A stretch of 64,000 nucleotides of DNA, from contig DATJRY010000017.1 of NCBI GenBank assembly GCA_035504415.1, forward strand, positions 1 to 64,000, written 5' to 3'. This stretch comes from Candidatus Sulfotelmatobacter sp. (GTDB taxonomy: Bacteria > Vulcanimicrobiota > Vulcanimicrobiia > Vulcanimicrobiales > Vulcanimicrobiaceae). The notes below the pieces were generated by a model, which was not told where the DNA came from, searched no databases, and saw only the letters and a list, made by a program, of their open reading frames with translations. Positions 9,514 to 17,860 of the stretch are shown here, piece after piece (within the stretch, counting starts at the first letter, position 1; every line of letters starts with the position of its first letter). Both the position numbers and the translations under genes were made by a program.

Positions 9514-10460
9514 GCGACGCTCCGCTGGTCGTCGTGCTGACGGCCGTTCCCACCACGGTCGTCGACCGGTTGCGCGCGCACGCCGAGGTGCTCGACGTGA
9601 GCGCGCAGCCGCGCGAGCAGTGGGACGCCGCGCTCGCACGCGCGACCGGGATCTTGGTCAGCTCGGCGACCCCGGTCGACGCGGCGCTGCTGGCGGCGGC
9701 GCCGCGGCTGCGCATCGTCGCGACCGTCTCCGTCGGCGTCGACAACATCGCGCGCGACGTCCTCAAAGCGCGCGGCATCGCGTTGACGAACACGCGCGGC
9801 TCGCTCAACTCCGCCGTCGCCGACTTGACCTTCGGGCTGGTCATCATGGGCCAGCGCGAGCTGGCGCATAACGCCGCATGGGTGCGTTCGGGCCGCTGGA
9901 TGCGGGAGGTTCCGCCCTACAGCCGCGATCTGGCCGGCGCGACGCTGGGCATTCTGGGCTTCGGCGCGATCGGCCTCGAGGTCGCGCGGCGCGCGCAGCT
10001 CAGCGGGATGCGCATCGCCTACCACAACCGTCACCGGCGCGAGGACGACGCCGTCACCGGCGCGACCTACCGCGAGTTCGACGAGCTGCTGGCCGAGGCG
10101 GACGTACTGGTCGTGCTGGTGCCGCTGGGCCCGCAGACGCGCGGGCTGTTCGACGACGCGGCGTTCGCGAAGATGAAGCCCGGCGCGGTGTTCGTCAACG
10201 TCGCGCGCGGCGCGATCTGCGATACCGCGGCGTTGCTGCGGGCGCTCGAGAGCGGCCGGCTGCGCGGAGCAGCACTCGACGTCACCGACCCCGAACCGTT
10301 GCCGCCGGAGCATCCGCTGCTGGCGCGCGACGACGTCGTCGTCGTGCCGCACGTCGGCAGCGCAACCGTGGAGACCCGCACCCGCATGGCCCTCGTCGGC
10401 GCCGACAACCTGATCGCGTTCCTGCGCGGCGAGCCGCCGCCGCTGCCGGTGAGCTTGTGA
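9510..10460 (+). CDS. D-isomer-specific 2-hydroxyacid dehydrogenase
   Basis: A 316-residue NAD(P)-dependent dehydrogenase that interconverts 2-hydroxyacids and 2-ketoacids. The nucleotide-binding motif is LGILGFGAIGLEVARRA. The catalytic Arg is in VNVARGAI (about 232), the Glu in DVTDPEPLPPEHPLL (about 261) and the His in VVPHVGSAT (about 281). It starts with GTG overlapping the dctQM stop (GTGA), so it belongs to the transporter operon and probably acts on the transported acid. Its 2-ketoacid product would suit the benzoylformate-decarboxylase-like enzyme encoded 4 kb downstream, but that link is inference. Confidence 0.92.
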   Translation: MSDAPLVVVLTAVPTTVVDRLRAHAEVLDVSAQPREQWDAALARATGILVSSATPVDAALLAAAPRLRIVATVSVGVDNIARDVLKARGIALTNTRGSLNSAVADLTFGLVIMGQRELAHNAAWVRSGRWMREVPPYSRDLAGATLGILGFGAIGLEVARRAQLSGMRIAYHNRHRREDDAVTGATYREFDELLAEADVLVVLVPLGPQTRGLFDDAAFAKMKPGAVFVNVARGAICDTAALLRALESGRLRGAALDVTDPEPLPPEHPLLARDDVVVVPHVGSATVETRTRMALVGADNLIAFLRGEPPPLPVSL

Positions 10461-11200
10461 AGCAGCTCGCGCTGGCGGGTGTGCTCGCGCTGGTGGCCGC
10501 CTCGCCGGCGCCCTCGCCGTCGCGCGCGCCGGCGCCCAAAGCCGCGGTCGGCAGCCGTTACTACACCGTCGAGACACCGCAAGCGCACTGGAATCCCGAC
10601 AGCGGCGCGTTTACCGCGTCGGGGCCGGTCAAGCTGACGCAGCCGGGGCTGGTGGCCTACGCCGACAACGCGGTCGGCAACACCAAAGACGGCACCGCGG
10701 TCTTGACCGGACACGTGCGCGTACACGACAACGGCACCAGCGGCGGCACGATCGCGGGCTCCGCCAAAGAGCCCTCGACGCTGACCTGCGACGAGCTCGA
10801 CGTCAACGGGAAGCTCGACGCCTATCGCGCGGCCGGCAACGCGCACTACGCCAGCGTCGATCGCACGGCCAGCGCCGACACGATGATCCTCGATCGCAAG
10901 CACCACAAGCTCTATCTCGACGGCGCGGTCGCGCTCTCGCAGCACGGCTCGACGCTGGTCGGCGACCGCGTCAACGTCAACTTGCGCAGCGGGCAGACCG
11001 ATGAGTCGGGCTCGCCGCTGGTCATCACCGCGCCGGCCTCGAGCGCGCCCGCACCGCGGGGCTCGGGCGCGCCGGCGACCGCGCCGCCCCACCCCGGCCC
11101 GATGCTCGCGCCGCTGCCCGGGATCACGCCGCCGCAGCGCGCGCCGGTGCCGACGCCGCTCACCCCGCTGCCGTCACCCTCGCCGTCGCACTCACCCTGA
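10457..11200 (+). CDS. OstA/LptA-like periplasmic protein
   Basis: A 247-residue protein with a signal peptide. Its beta-strand repeats are typical of the OstA/LptA/LptC jellyroll: WNPDSGAFTASGPVKLTQPG, VAYADNAVGN, GTAVLTGHVRVHDNG, and DTMILDRKHHKLYLDGAVAL. The C-terminal 70 residues are Pro/Ser-rich and low complexity. Family members carry lipopolysaccharide across the periplasm, so this supports a two-membrane cell, although a specific LPS role here is not shown. GTG 10457 overlaps the dehydrogenase stop by 4 bp. The 3' end overlaps the convergent MocR gene by 9 bp. Confidence 0.75.
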   Translation: MKQLALAGVLALVAASPAPSPSRAPAPKAAVGSRYYTVETPQAHWNPDSGAFTASGPVKLTQPGLVAYADNAVGNTKDGTAVLTGHVRVHDNGTSGGTIAGSAKEPSTLTCDELDVNGKLDAYRAAGNAHYASVDRTASADTMILDRKHHKLYLDGAVALSQHGSTLVGDRVNVNLRSGQTDESGSPLVITAPASSAPAPRGSGAPATAPPHPGPMLAPLPGITPPQRAPVPTPLTPLPSPSPSHSP

Positions 11201-12589
11201 GCGCACCACGCTCGCGAGGCGGTCGACGGCCGCATCGAGCAGCGTCTCCGGCCGCGCGAACGCGATCCGCACGTGGCGGCCGTGCTCGCCGCCGGGCAAG
11301 AACGCCGATCCGGTGACGAGCGTGACGCCGGCGCGGCCGGCGGCGCGTTGCAGCACGTCGGCGTCGGTCGCGACGTCGACCCAGATCGAGGCGCCGCCGG
11401 CCGGCGTCTCCCAGCGCCAGCGCGGAAAGCGCGTGCGCAGGCGCGCCGCCAGCCGTTCGTAGCGGCGTTTGAGCTCGGCGCTGCGCAGCGCCGCGATCGC
11501 GGCCAAGTCGTCGTGCAGCTCGATGGCGACCTGCTGCATCAAGGGCGGCGAGGTCAGATCGGCGATCGCCTTGAGCCGCGCCAGCTTCGGCGCGGTGGCG
11601 CGCGGCACGCGCATCCAGCCGATCCGGGTGCCGGCACCCGTCGTCTTGTCGAGCGAGCCCAGGGTCAGGATCGGCGCGTCGGGCGCGAACGAGGCGAGCG
11701 GGCGCGGCCACTCGCCGAAACCGCACAGCCCCAGCGCACGATCGTCGACGACGGTCACGTCGGCGCGCGCCGACCAGCGCGCCAAGCGCGCCGCCGAGCG
11801 CGCGTCGATCGTCGTGCCGATCGGGTTACGGTACGCGCTGGTCGCGTAGACGAGCGCGACGTCGGTGCCGGCGCGCTCGAGCGCGTCGAGCGTCTTCGGC
11901 TCGTCGAACATCCCGACGTCGCGGATCACCGCGCCGTGCATGCGGAAGATGTCGAGCGCGCCGGGATACATCGGCACTTCGGCGACGACCGTGTCGCCGG
12001 GCGAGAGCGCCAGCATCGCGGCCAGATAGATGGCCTGATACGCGCCTTGCGTGATGACGATCTGGTCGGCGCTGGTGCGCAGCAGCAGCGTGTGCGTGTA
12101 CCAGTCGGCGATGCGCTCGCGCAGGCCCGCCAGACCCGCCGCCACGTAGCCGGTCGGGTTGGGCCGGTGCGTCAACGCGCGGGCGAAGGCCGCGTCGATC
12201 AGCGGCTGGGCGCCCTCGGGGGTCCCCAGGAACGCGAACGAGAGGTCGAGCCCGGCCGGATCGCGGGTCGCGTACTCCCGCAGGATCGTCTCCTCGACCG
12301 TCCAGCGCGCGGCCAAGCGCGCAGCGCGTACCGGCGCCGCCAGCGCGACGTGGTCGGGTTCGGTGTAGCCGCCGGGCCGGCTGGCGACCAGCTTGCGGTC
12401 CTTGAGCTCGGCGTAGGCGGCCGTCACCGTCCCGCGGCTGATGCCCAGCGCGGCGGCCAGCCGGCGCTCCGCCGGGAGCGGTCCGTCGCCGAGCACGCCG
12501 GCGACCAGGGCGCGCTCGAGCGCGGCCGCCAGGCGCTGGGGAAGGCGCCCCGGACCCAACTCCCAACCGGTCAGGGCGGAGATGTCCAC
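11192..12589 (-). CDS. MocR-family PLP-dependent transcriptional regulator
   Basis: A GntR-type winged helix fused to a fold-type I aminotransferase-like domain. With GTG 12589 as start it has 465 residues. The HTH is at about residues 10-75 (GPLPAERRLAAALGISRGTVTAAYAEL). The aminotransferase domain contains the PLP lysine in TLGSLDKTTGAGTRIGW. An in-frame ATG at 12661 would add 24 unconserved residues and bury a perfect palindrome (12591-12614) inside the gene, so GTG 12589 is preferred. It is divergent from an aldehyde dehydrogenase gene. MocR proteins commonly control the adjacent gene and themselves, so it likely senses an amine, amino acid or PLP adduct linked to the aldehyde pathway. 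Confidence 0.88.
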   Translation of the reverse strand: MDISALTGWELGPGRLPQRLAAALERALVAGVLGDGPLPAERRLAAALGISRGTVTAAYAELKDRKLVASRPGGYTEPDHVALAAPVRAARLAARWTVEETILREYATRDPAGLDLSFAFLGTPEGAQPLIDAAFARALTHRPNPTGYVAAGLAGLRERIADWYTHTLLLRTSADQIVITQGAYQAIYLAAMLALSPGDTVVAEVPMYPGALDIFRMHGAVIRDVGMFDEPKTLDALERAGTDVALVYATSAYRNPIGTTIDARSAARLARWSARADVTVVDDRALGLCGFGEWPRPLASFAPDAPILTLGSLDKTTGAGTRIGWMRVPRATAPKLARLKAIADLTSPPLMQQVAIELHDDLAAIAALRSAELKRRYERLAARLRTRFPRWRWETPAGGASIWVDVATDADVLQRAAGRAGVTLVTGSAFLPGGEHGRHVRIAFARPETLLDAAVDRLASVVRSG

Positions 12590-12590
12590 G

Positions 12591-12614
12591 ATTGGACCAG
12601 AGTTTTGGTCCAAT
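12591..12614. promoter_or_regulatory. perfect palindromic operator between mocR and aldehyde dehydrogenase
   Basis: ATTGGACCA (12591-12599), a six-base spacer, then TGGTCCAAT (12606-12614): a perfect 9+9 inverted repeat one base upstream of the preferred mocR start and 66 bp upstream of the aldehyde dehydrogenase start. TTGGACCA-type half sites recall GntR/MocR operators. The position suggests autorepression plus control of the divergent gene. Confidence 0.65.
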
Positions 12615-12680
12615 TCCGTATTCCCTGGCTCTGGCCGCACGGGCCGCTCGCCCGGCACCATGGGAGGCGGAGGTCATACC

Positions 12681-14156
12681 ATGATCGAGACGAGCGCTCC
12701 CGGCCTGCTTCGGCCGGACCGTTGGGACGGCCGGTTCTACAGCGACGGCTGGCGTAGCACGACCGGCGGGACCGCCGACGTCCTCGACAAGTCGACCGGC
12801 GCGGTGATCGGGCGGATCGGCGTCGCCTCGGTGGCCGACGTGGCCGCGGCGAGCAAGCGCGCCGCCGACGCCTTCCCCTCCTGGGCCGCCACCGCGCCCG
12901 CGGAGCGCGCCGCGATCCTACACCGCGCGGCCGACCTGCTCGAAGCGGCGGCCGGCGAGATCTCCCCCTGGAACGTCCGCGAGACCGGCGGCATCCCCGC
13001 CAAGGCCGGGTTCGAGGTCCAGATCGCGGCCGGCGAGCTGCGCGAGTCGGCGAACCTGGTCGAGCACGAAGCGCGCCGGATCATCGAGCGGACGGCCGAG
13101 GTCGAGAGCATCGCCGTGCGCGTGCCGATCGGCGTCGTCGGCGTCATCACGCCCTGGAACATGCCGCTGATCCTGGCCATGCGCTCGGTCGCGCCGGCCC
13201 TGGCGCTCGGCAACACGGTGGTCCTCAAACCCGACCTGCAGACCGCCGTCATCGGCGGCTTCGTGATCGCCGAAGTCCTCGAACAGGCCGGCCTGCCCGC
13301 CGGCGTGTTCCACGTCGTGCCGGGCGATGCCGAACCCGGCGCCGCGTTGACCGAAGACCCGAACGTCTCGATGATCTCGTTCACCGGCTCGACCGCGGTC
13401 GGACGTCTCGTCGGTGCCGCCGCGGGGCGTTCGCTCAAGCGCGTCGCGCTGGAGCTGGGCGGCAACTCGCCGTTCATCGTCCTCGACGACGCCGACCTCG
13501 ACCTGGCCAGCTCGGCCGGCGCGTTCGGTTCGTTCTTCCACCAGGGGCAAATCTGCATGGCGTCCAGCCGCCATCTCGTGCACGAGAGGATCGCCGGCGC
13601 GTACGTCTCCAAGCTGGTCGAGCGCGCCGCGCGCTTGCCGGTCGGCGACCCGTCCGCCGGCGAGGTCGCGCTGGGACCGCTGATCAACGACGAACAGTTG
13701 GCGCGCGTGGTCGACATCGTCGATCGCACGGTGCAGGCCGGCGCGCGCGTGGTGACCGGCGCGACCCACGAGGGCCGCTTCTACCGGCCGACGGTGCTGA
13801 CCGGCGTGACGCCCGACATGCCCGCCTTCAGCGAAGAGATCTTCGGGCCGGTCGCGCCGATCACGACCTTCGCGACCGACGAAGAGGCGATCGCGCTCGC
13901 CAACCGCACCGAGTACGGGCTCTCCTCGGGAATCTACTCGGCGAACGTCGCGCGCGCCGGCGCGATCGCCGCGCGTTTGCGCACCGGGCTCGCGCACGTC
14001 AACGACCAGACCGTCAACGACGATCCGCGCATCCCGTTCGGCGGCTTCGGTGCGTCGGGCAACGGCGGCCGCTTCGGCAGCCTCTCCAATCTCGAGGAGT
14101 TCACCACCTGGCGGTGGCTGACGATCCGCCAGCGAGGGCACCAGTATCCGTTCTGA
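12681..14156 (+). CDS. aldehyde dehydrogenase (benzaldehyde dehydrogenase-like)
   Basis: A 491-residue NAD(P)-dependent aldehyde dehydrogenase. The catalytic Cys is about residue 292 (GQICMASSR), and the general base Glu is about 258 (VALELGGNSPF). The cofactor motif is FTGSTAVGR and the PWNMPL segment is present. The N-terminal WDGRFYSDGW pattern is typical of the XylC/benzaldehyde dehydrogenase group as I know it. ATG 12681 follows GGGAGGCGGAGG. The frame stays open upstream to 12441 but only as antisense of mocR. One base separates its stop from the benzoylformate-decarboxylase-like gene, so the pair forms an operon that would turn an aryl ketoacid into the carboxylate. Confidence 0.9.
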   Translation: MIETSAPGLLRPDRWDGRFYSDGWRSTTGGTADVLDKSTGAVIGRIGVASVADVAAASKRAADAFPSWAATAPAERAAILHRAADLLEAAAGEISPWNVRETGGIPAKAGFEVQIAAGELRESANLVEHEARRIIERTAEVESIAVRVPIGVVGVITPWNMPLILAMRSVAPALALGNTVVLKPDLQTAVIGGFVIAEVLEQAGLPAGVFHVVPGDAEPGAALTEDPNVSMISFTGSTAVGRLVGAAAGRSLKRVALELGGNSPFIVLDDADLDLASSAGAFGSFFHQGQICMASSRHLVHERIAGAYVSKLVERAARLPVGDPSAGEVALGPLINDEQLARVVDIVDRTVQAGARVVTGATHEGRFYRPTVLTGVTPDMPAFSEEIFGPVAPITTFATDEEAIALANRTEYGLSSGIYSANVARAGAIAARLRTGLAHVNDQTVNDDPRIPFGGFGASGNGGRFGSLSNLEEFTTWRWLTIRQRGHQYPF

Positions 14157-14157
14157 C

Positions 14158-15738
14158 GTGACGACCGCGACCGTTCGCGAGGCGACCGAGGCGCTGCTGC
14201 GCACGCTCGGGATGACGACGGTCTTCGGCAATCCGGGCTCGACCGAGCTGCGCTTCCTGCGCGAGTGGCCCGACGACTTCCGCTACGTGACCGCGCTGCA
14301 CGAAGGCAGCGCGGTCGCGATGGCGGACGCGTACGCGCAAGTGACCGGACGTGCCGCGCTGGTCAGTCTGCACTCGGCCGGCGGACTGGGCAACGCGCTC
14401 GGCACGCTGTACACCGCCGCGCGCAACCACGCGCCGCTGGTCGTCATCGCGGGCCAGCAGACGCGCGCGATGTTGCCCGGCGATCCGTTCTTGTACGCCA
14501 AGGACGCCGCCACGTTTCCGCAGCCCTACGTCAAGTTCAGCGTCGAGCCGGCGCGTGCCGCCGACGTGCCGCGCGCGATCGCGCGCGCGCACGCCATCGC
14601 CACGACGCGCCCGTTCGGACCGACCTTCGTCTCGATCCCCGAAGACGACTGGGATGCCGAAGCGGCACCGTTCCACCCGCGCCGGGTGATCGACGACCAG
14701 ACCGGCAGTCCGGCGCTGCTCGACGAGGTCGCGCTCGCGCTGGGCGGCGCGCGCGCACCGGCGATCGTCGTCGGCGCCGGCGTCGATCGCGACGGCGCGG
14801 TCGAGAGCGTCATTCGCTTGGCCGAACGGTTGACGGCGCCGGTGTGGGCCAGCGCGCTGGCGAGCCGCTGCAGCTTTCCCGAGGATCATCCGCTGTTCGC
14901 CGGCGCGCTGGCGCGCACGCGCTCGCGCGTGCGCGAGATGCTCGCGCCGAACGACGTCGTGGTCGTGCTCGGCGCACCGGTGTTCAACTTCCACGTCCAC
15001 ACCGAAGGCGCGTTCCTGGACGCGGCCACGACGCTCTACCAGCTGACCGACGATCCCGACGAGGCCGCCTCGGCCGCGATCGGAACCAGCATCCTGACCA
15101 CCCTGCGACCCGCGATGGCGCGACTGCTCGAGCGCATCCCCACCAACGGGCGCCCGTTACCCGCGCCGCGTCCGCGACCGCTGGTCGCACCGGGCAGCGG
15201 CGTTTCGATCGCCGCGCTCTTGGACACGCTCGCGCAGACGATGCCGCGCGAAGCGATTCTGGTCGAGGAAGCACCCTCGGTGCACACGACGTTGCACGAC
15301 ACGCTGCCGCTGCAGCCGGGCCGTTTCTTCACCTCGGGCAGCGGGAGCCTGGGGTACGGCTTGCCGGCGGCGATCGGTGCCGCGCTCGGCGCGCCGGGCA
15401 CGCGCGTCGTCGCGCTGATCGGCGATGGCTCGTCGCACTACGGCATCCAAGGGCTGTGGAACGCCGCTCAGCTGCACCTGCCGATCACGTTCGTCATCGT
15501 CAACAACGGCGGGTACGGTGCGATGCGCTCGTTCTCCGAGCTGCTCGGCTTCGAGCACACGCCCAGCATGGCGGTCGCGGGCGTCGACTACCTCGCGCTG
15601 GCGCGCGGCTACGGCGTCGCCGGCGTGCGGGTCGAGCGACGCGCCGACCTGCACCAGGTGCTGCGCGACGGCTTTCGCTCCGACGGTCCCGTCCTCATCG
15701 ACGTCGTCATCGAGGACGAGGCGGCGAAGCTCTACTGA
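14158..15738 (+). CDS. mdlC: thiamine-diphosphate benzoylformate decarboxylase-like enzyme
   Basis: A 526-residue ThDP enzyme that aligns along its length with benzoylformate decarboxylase. Active-site residues are matched: Ser in GNPGSTE (about 28), Glu in ALHEGS (about 49), His in SLHSAGG (72), and a His pair in FHVHTEG (279 and 281, matching the known His281). The AGQQTRAM segment is conserved. The ThDP-binding motif runs from GDGSSHYG to NNGGYG. It would decarboxylate 2-oxo-2-arylacetate to an aryl aldehyde, the substrate expected for the upstream dehydrogenase. Other 2-ketoacid decarboxylases or oxalyl-CoA-like members are possible, but the active-site set favours this call. Confidence 0.85.
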   Translation: MTTATVREATEALLRTLGMTTVFGNPGSTELRFLREWPDDFRYVTALHEGSAVAMADAYAQVTGRAALVSLHSAGGLGNALGTLYTAARNHAPLVVIAGQQTRAMLPGDPFLYAKDAATFPQPYVKFSVEPARAADVPRAIARAHAIATTRPFGPTFVSIPEDDWDAEAAPFHPRRVIDDQTGSPALLDEVALALGGARAPAIVVGAGVDRDGAVESVIRLAERLTAPVWASALASRCSFPEDHPLFAGALARTRSRVREMLAPNDVVVVLGAPVFNFHVHTEGAFLDAATTLYQLTDDPDEAASAAIGTSILTTLRPAMARLLERIPTNGRPLPAPRPRPLVAPGSGVSIAALLDTLAQTMPREAILVEEAPSVHTTLHDTLPLQPGRFFTSGSGSLGYGLPAAIGAALGAPGTRVVALIGDGSSHYGIQGLWNAAQLHLPITFVIVNNGGYGAMRSFSELLGFEHTPSMAVAGVDYLALARGYGVAGVRVERRADLHQVLRDGFRSDGPVLIDVVIEDEAAKLY

Positions 15739-15740
15739 CG

Positions 15741-16109
15741 ATGGCCGCGACGGCGGGCGTTTGCGCGCGGCTGAAGACGTTCGCACTCGGGTTTCCGGGC
15801 GCGTACGAAGACAGCCCATGGGGCGAATTGGTCGCCAAGGTCGACAAGAAGATCTTCGTCTGGCTGCCGACGCCGGACGATGACCGCGTGCGGTTGGTGA
15901 TCAAGCTGCGCGGCGACGCGCACGCCGCCGCGCTGGCCGCGCCGGGCGCGTCGCCGACGACCTATGGCTTGGGCAACGCCGGCTGGGTCACCGTGCCGCA
16001 CGTCGAGGAGTTGCCGATCGCCTTACTGCGCGATTGGATCGAGGAGAGCTTCCGGCTCGTCGCGCCCAAACGGCGCGTCGCCGAGCTCGACCGCCGGCCC
16101 TCGGCGTAG
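15741..16109 (+). CDS. MmcQ/YjbR-family protein
   Basis: A 122-residue member of the MmcQ/YjbR (CyaY-like fold) family. Diagnostic stretches are FALGFPGAYEDSPWGELVAKV, KIFVWL, RLVIKLRGDAHAAAL and a closing NAGWVTV...ELPIALLRDWIEESF. Members may bind DNA, but the function is unsettled. It starts two bases after the decarboxylase stop and is probably in the same transcript, with no obvious metabolic link. It is convergent with the following minus-strand genes. Confidence 0.8.
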   Translation: MAATAGVCARLKTFALGFPGAYEDSPWGELVAKVDKKIFVWLPTPDDDRVRLVIKLRGDAHAAALAAPGASPTTYGLGNAGWVTVPHVEELPIALLRDWIEESFRLVAPKRRVAELDRRPSA

Positions 16110-16113
16110 CCCC

Positions 16114-16404
16114 TCAGAGCGCGGCCGGCGCGCCGCGCGTGATCTCGCGGACCACCGCGATCTTCTGCAGCCCGCCGACCGAGTAGCGCTGGAAGTGCTC
16201 GGTCTCGAAATGCGCTTGCAGGTGAGCGGGACTCTCCCACTCCTCGTGCAGCCAGAACGACGTCGGATCGTCGTCGGCGCGAAACGCGCTGTAGGCCAGG
16301 CAGCCGGCCTCGCGCCGCGTCGCGGTTTGAATCGCGGTGAAGCAGCGAATCGCCTCGTCGACGTCCTCCGGCTTGAAACCGTAGCGCACGTGGAGTGCGA
16401 TCAT
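16114..16404 (-). CDS. antibiotic-biosynthesis-monooxygenase (ABM) domain protein
   Basis: A 96-residue single ABM-fold protein of the YgiN/quinol monooxygenase type. The pattern is MIALHVRYGFKPEDVDEA, REAGCLAYSAFR, SFWLHEEWESPAHLQAHFET and HFQRY. Such small dimeric proteins oxidise quinols or act on reactive metabolites. Its ATG overlaps the stop of the upstream glutathionyl-hydroquinone reductase-like gene by four bases (ATGA). Translational coupling of two quinone-handling proteins supports a shared role in quinone metabolism or detoxification. Confidence 0.75.
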   Translation of the reverse strand: MIALHVRYGFKPEDVDEAIRCFTAIQTATRREAGCLAYSAFRADDDPTSFWLHEEWESPAHLQAHFETEHFQRYSVGGLQKIAVVREITRGAPAAL

Positions 16405-17369
16405 CCGTTCCCTTCTTGGCCGGCGGCCAACTTTTCGCGCCCGTGCGGCGCACGCAAATCCTGCAGCGGACCGATCGGGACGATCCCGGTCGGGTTGATC
16501 TCGTCGTGCGTCACGTAGTAGTGCCGCTTGATGTGATCGAAGTTGACGGTCGCGGCGACGCCGTCGACCTGGTAGAGGTCGCGCAGGTATCCCGAGAGAT
16601 TGGGATAGTCGGCGATCCGCCGCAGGTTGCACTTGAAGTGGCCGACGTACACCGGATCGAAGCGGATCAGCGTCACGAACAGCCGCCAATCGGTCTCGAG
16701 CGGTCTGGGCCCGAACAGATAGCGGCGGTCGGCCAGGCGCGCGTCGAGCGCGTCGAGCGTCTCGAAGACGCGGTAGGCAGCCGTCTCGTAGGCGAGCTGT
16801 GAGGTCGCGAAGCCGGCTTGGTAGACGCCGTCGTTGACGGTCGAGTAGATGGCCGCGTTGAGCGCGTCGATCTCGCCGCGCAGCGGCACCGGGTAGAGGT
16901 CGAGCGACGCGTCGCCGAGCGCGTCGAACTCGGTCTCGAGCATCCGCATGATGTCGTCGTCCGAGTTGCTGACGATGCGCCGGGTGACCGTGTCCCAGAG
17001 CACCGGCACCGTCACGCGGCCCCGGTAGTGCGGATCCGTCGCCTGATACGCTTCGGCGAGATAGTGGAAGTGGTTGATCGGGTCGGCCGGCGAGGCGCCG
17101 GGAACCGGTCGAAACGCCCAGCCCATCTCATCGCGGATCGGGTCGACGACGGTCATTCCGATCGCATCCTCGAGCCGCTTGAGCTTGCGCACGATGATGG
17201 TGCGATGCGCCCACGGGCAGGCCAGCGAGACGTAGAGGTGATAGCGGCCGGCGACTGCCGGATAACCGGTGGCGCCGTCGGCGCTCACCCAGCCGCGGAA
17301 GGCGTCGTCTTGACGGACGAAGCGTCCGTCATCGGCTTGCTCGTGCGGAAACTGCGGCGTGACGGTCAT
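16401..17369 (-). CDS. glutathionyl-hydroquinone reductase (Xi-class GST, YqjG/Ecm4-like)
   Basis: A 322-residue Xi-class glutathione transferase. Family hallmarks are RYHLYVSLACPWAHRT with the catalytic Cys in CPWAHR, a substrate-side VPVLWDTVTRRIVSNSDDDIMRM, and the C-terminal all-helical domain (YLFGPRPLETDWRLFVTLIRFDPVY). Members reduce glutathionylated hydroquinones to free hydroquinones. The start is ATG 17369. The ABM gene downstream is translationally coupled. Whether this organism makes glutathione or another thiol cannot be judged from the window. Confidence 0.92.
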   Translation of the reverse strand: MTVTPQFPHEQADDGRFVRQDDAFRGWVSADGATGYPAVAGRYHLYVSLACPWAHRTIIVRKLKRLEDAIGMTVVDPIRDEMGWAFRPVPGASPADPINHFHYLAEAYQATDPHYRGRVTVPVLWDTVTRRIVSNSDDDIMRMLETEFDALGDASLDLYPVPLRGEIDALNAAIYSTVNDGVYQAGFATSQLAYETAAYRVFETLDALDARLADRRYLFGPRPLETDWRLFVTLIRFDPVYVGHFKCNLRRIADYPNLSGYLRDLYQVDGVAATVNFDHIKRHYYVTHDEINPTGIVPIGPLQDLRAPHGREKLAAGQEGNG

Positions 17370-17459
17370 CGGCGAGTCCCCCCTTGCGGCGCGACGAGGT
17401 CGCGGATGCGACCCCTACCGCGCCGCACGGGACGGTTCCCCCCGAACGCGTCGCCGTCG

Positions 17460-17747
17460 CTAACGAAGGTCGATTTCGTTGGCTTCGAAGCGGCCGTCGG
17501 GACGCCAGAAGCCGAGCACGCGGACGGCCATGCCGCGGGTGAGCGTCGCGCCGGTCGGGTTGATGACGGTGCCGTCGTGCTCGACGACCTGCACGCCGTC
17601 GAAGAAGCCGAAGTGGTACGGCTGCGCCCAGGAGATGCGGCCGTCGACTTGATGCGGGCCCTTGAAGCCCAGCGGTTGGGCGAAGGCGGCCGTCGGGAGC
17701 GCGATCAACGCGAGCGCGGCGGCGGTGCGGACGAAGGGTGCTTTCAT
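17460..17747 (-). CDS. small secreted protein, DUF5666-like
   Basis: A 95-residue protein with a clear signal peptide (cleavage near AFAQP). The mature part of about 70 residues has the strand pattern GTVINPTGATLTRGMAVRVLG followed by PDGRFEANEIDL, which recalls the OB-like beta-barrels annotated as DUF5666 or similar. An AAGGAG site lies eight bases before ATG 17747. It stands alone between the GST and the aldolase. Function unknown; probably periplasmic. Confidence 0.6.
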   Translation of the reverse strand: MKAPFVRTAAALALIALPTAAFAQPLGFKGPHQVDGRISWAQPYHFGFFDGVQVVEHDGTVINPTGATLTRGMAVRVLGFWRPDGRFEANEIDLR

Positions 17748-17860
17748 GGATGAGTGCTCCTTCCGCGCGGCCGGAGTAGTGAGAATCGCGCCGCGCTGAA
17801 AGCGAAACGCGCACTCGCGTGCGCGTCTCCTGAGTATCCGATGAAAATGCGAGCGTTCGC

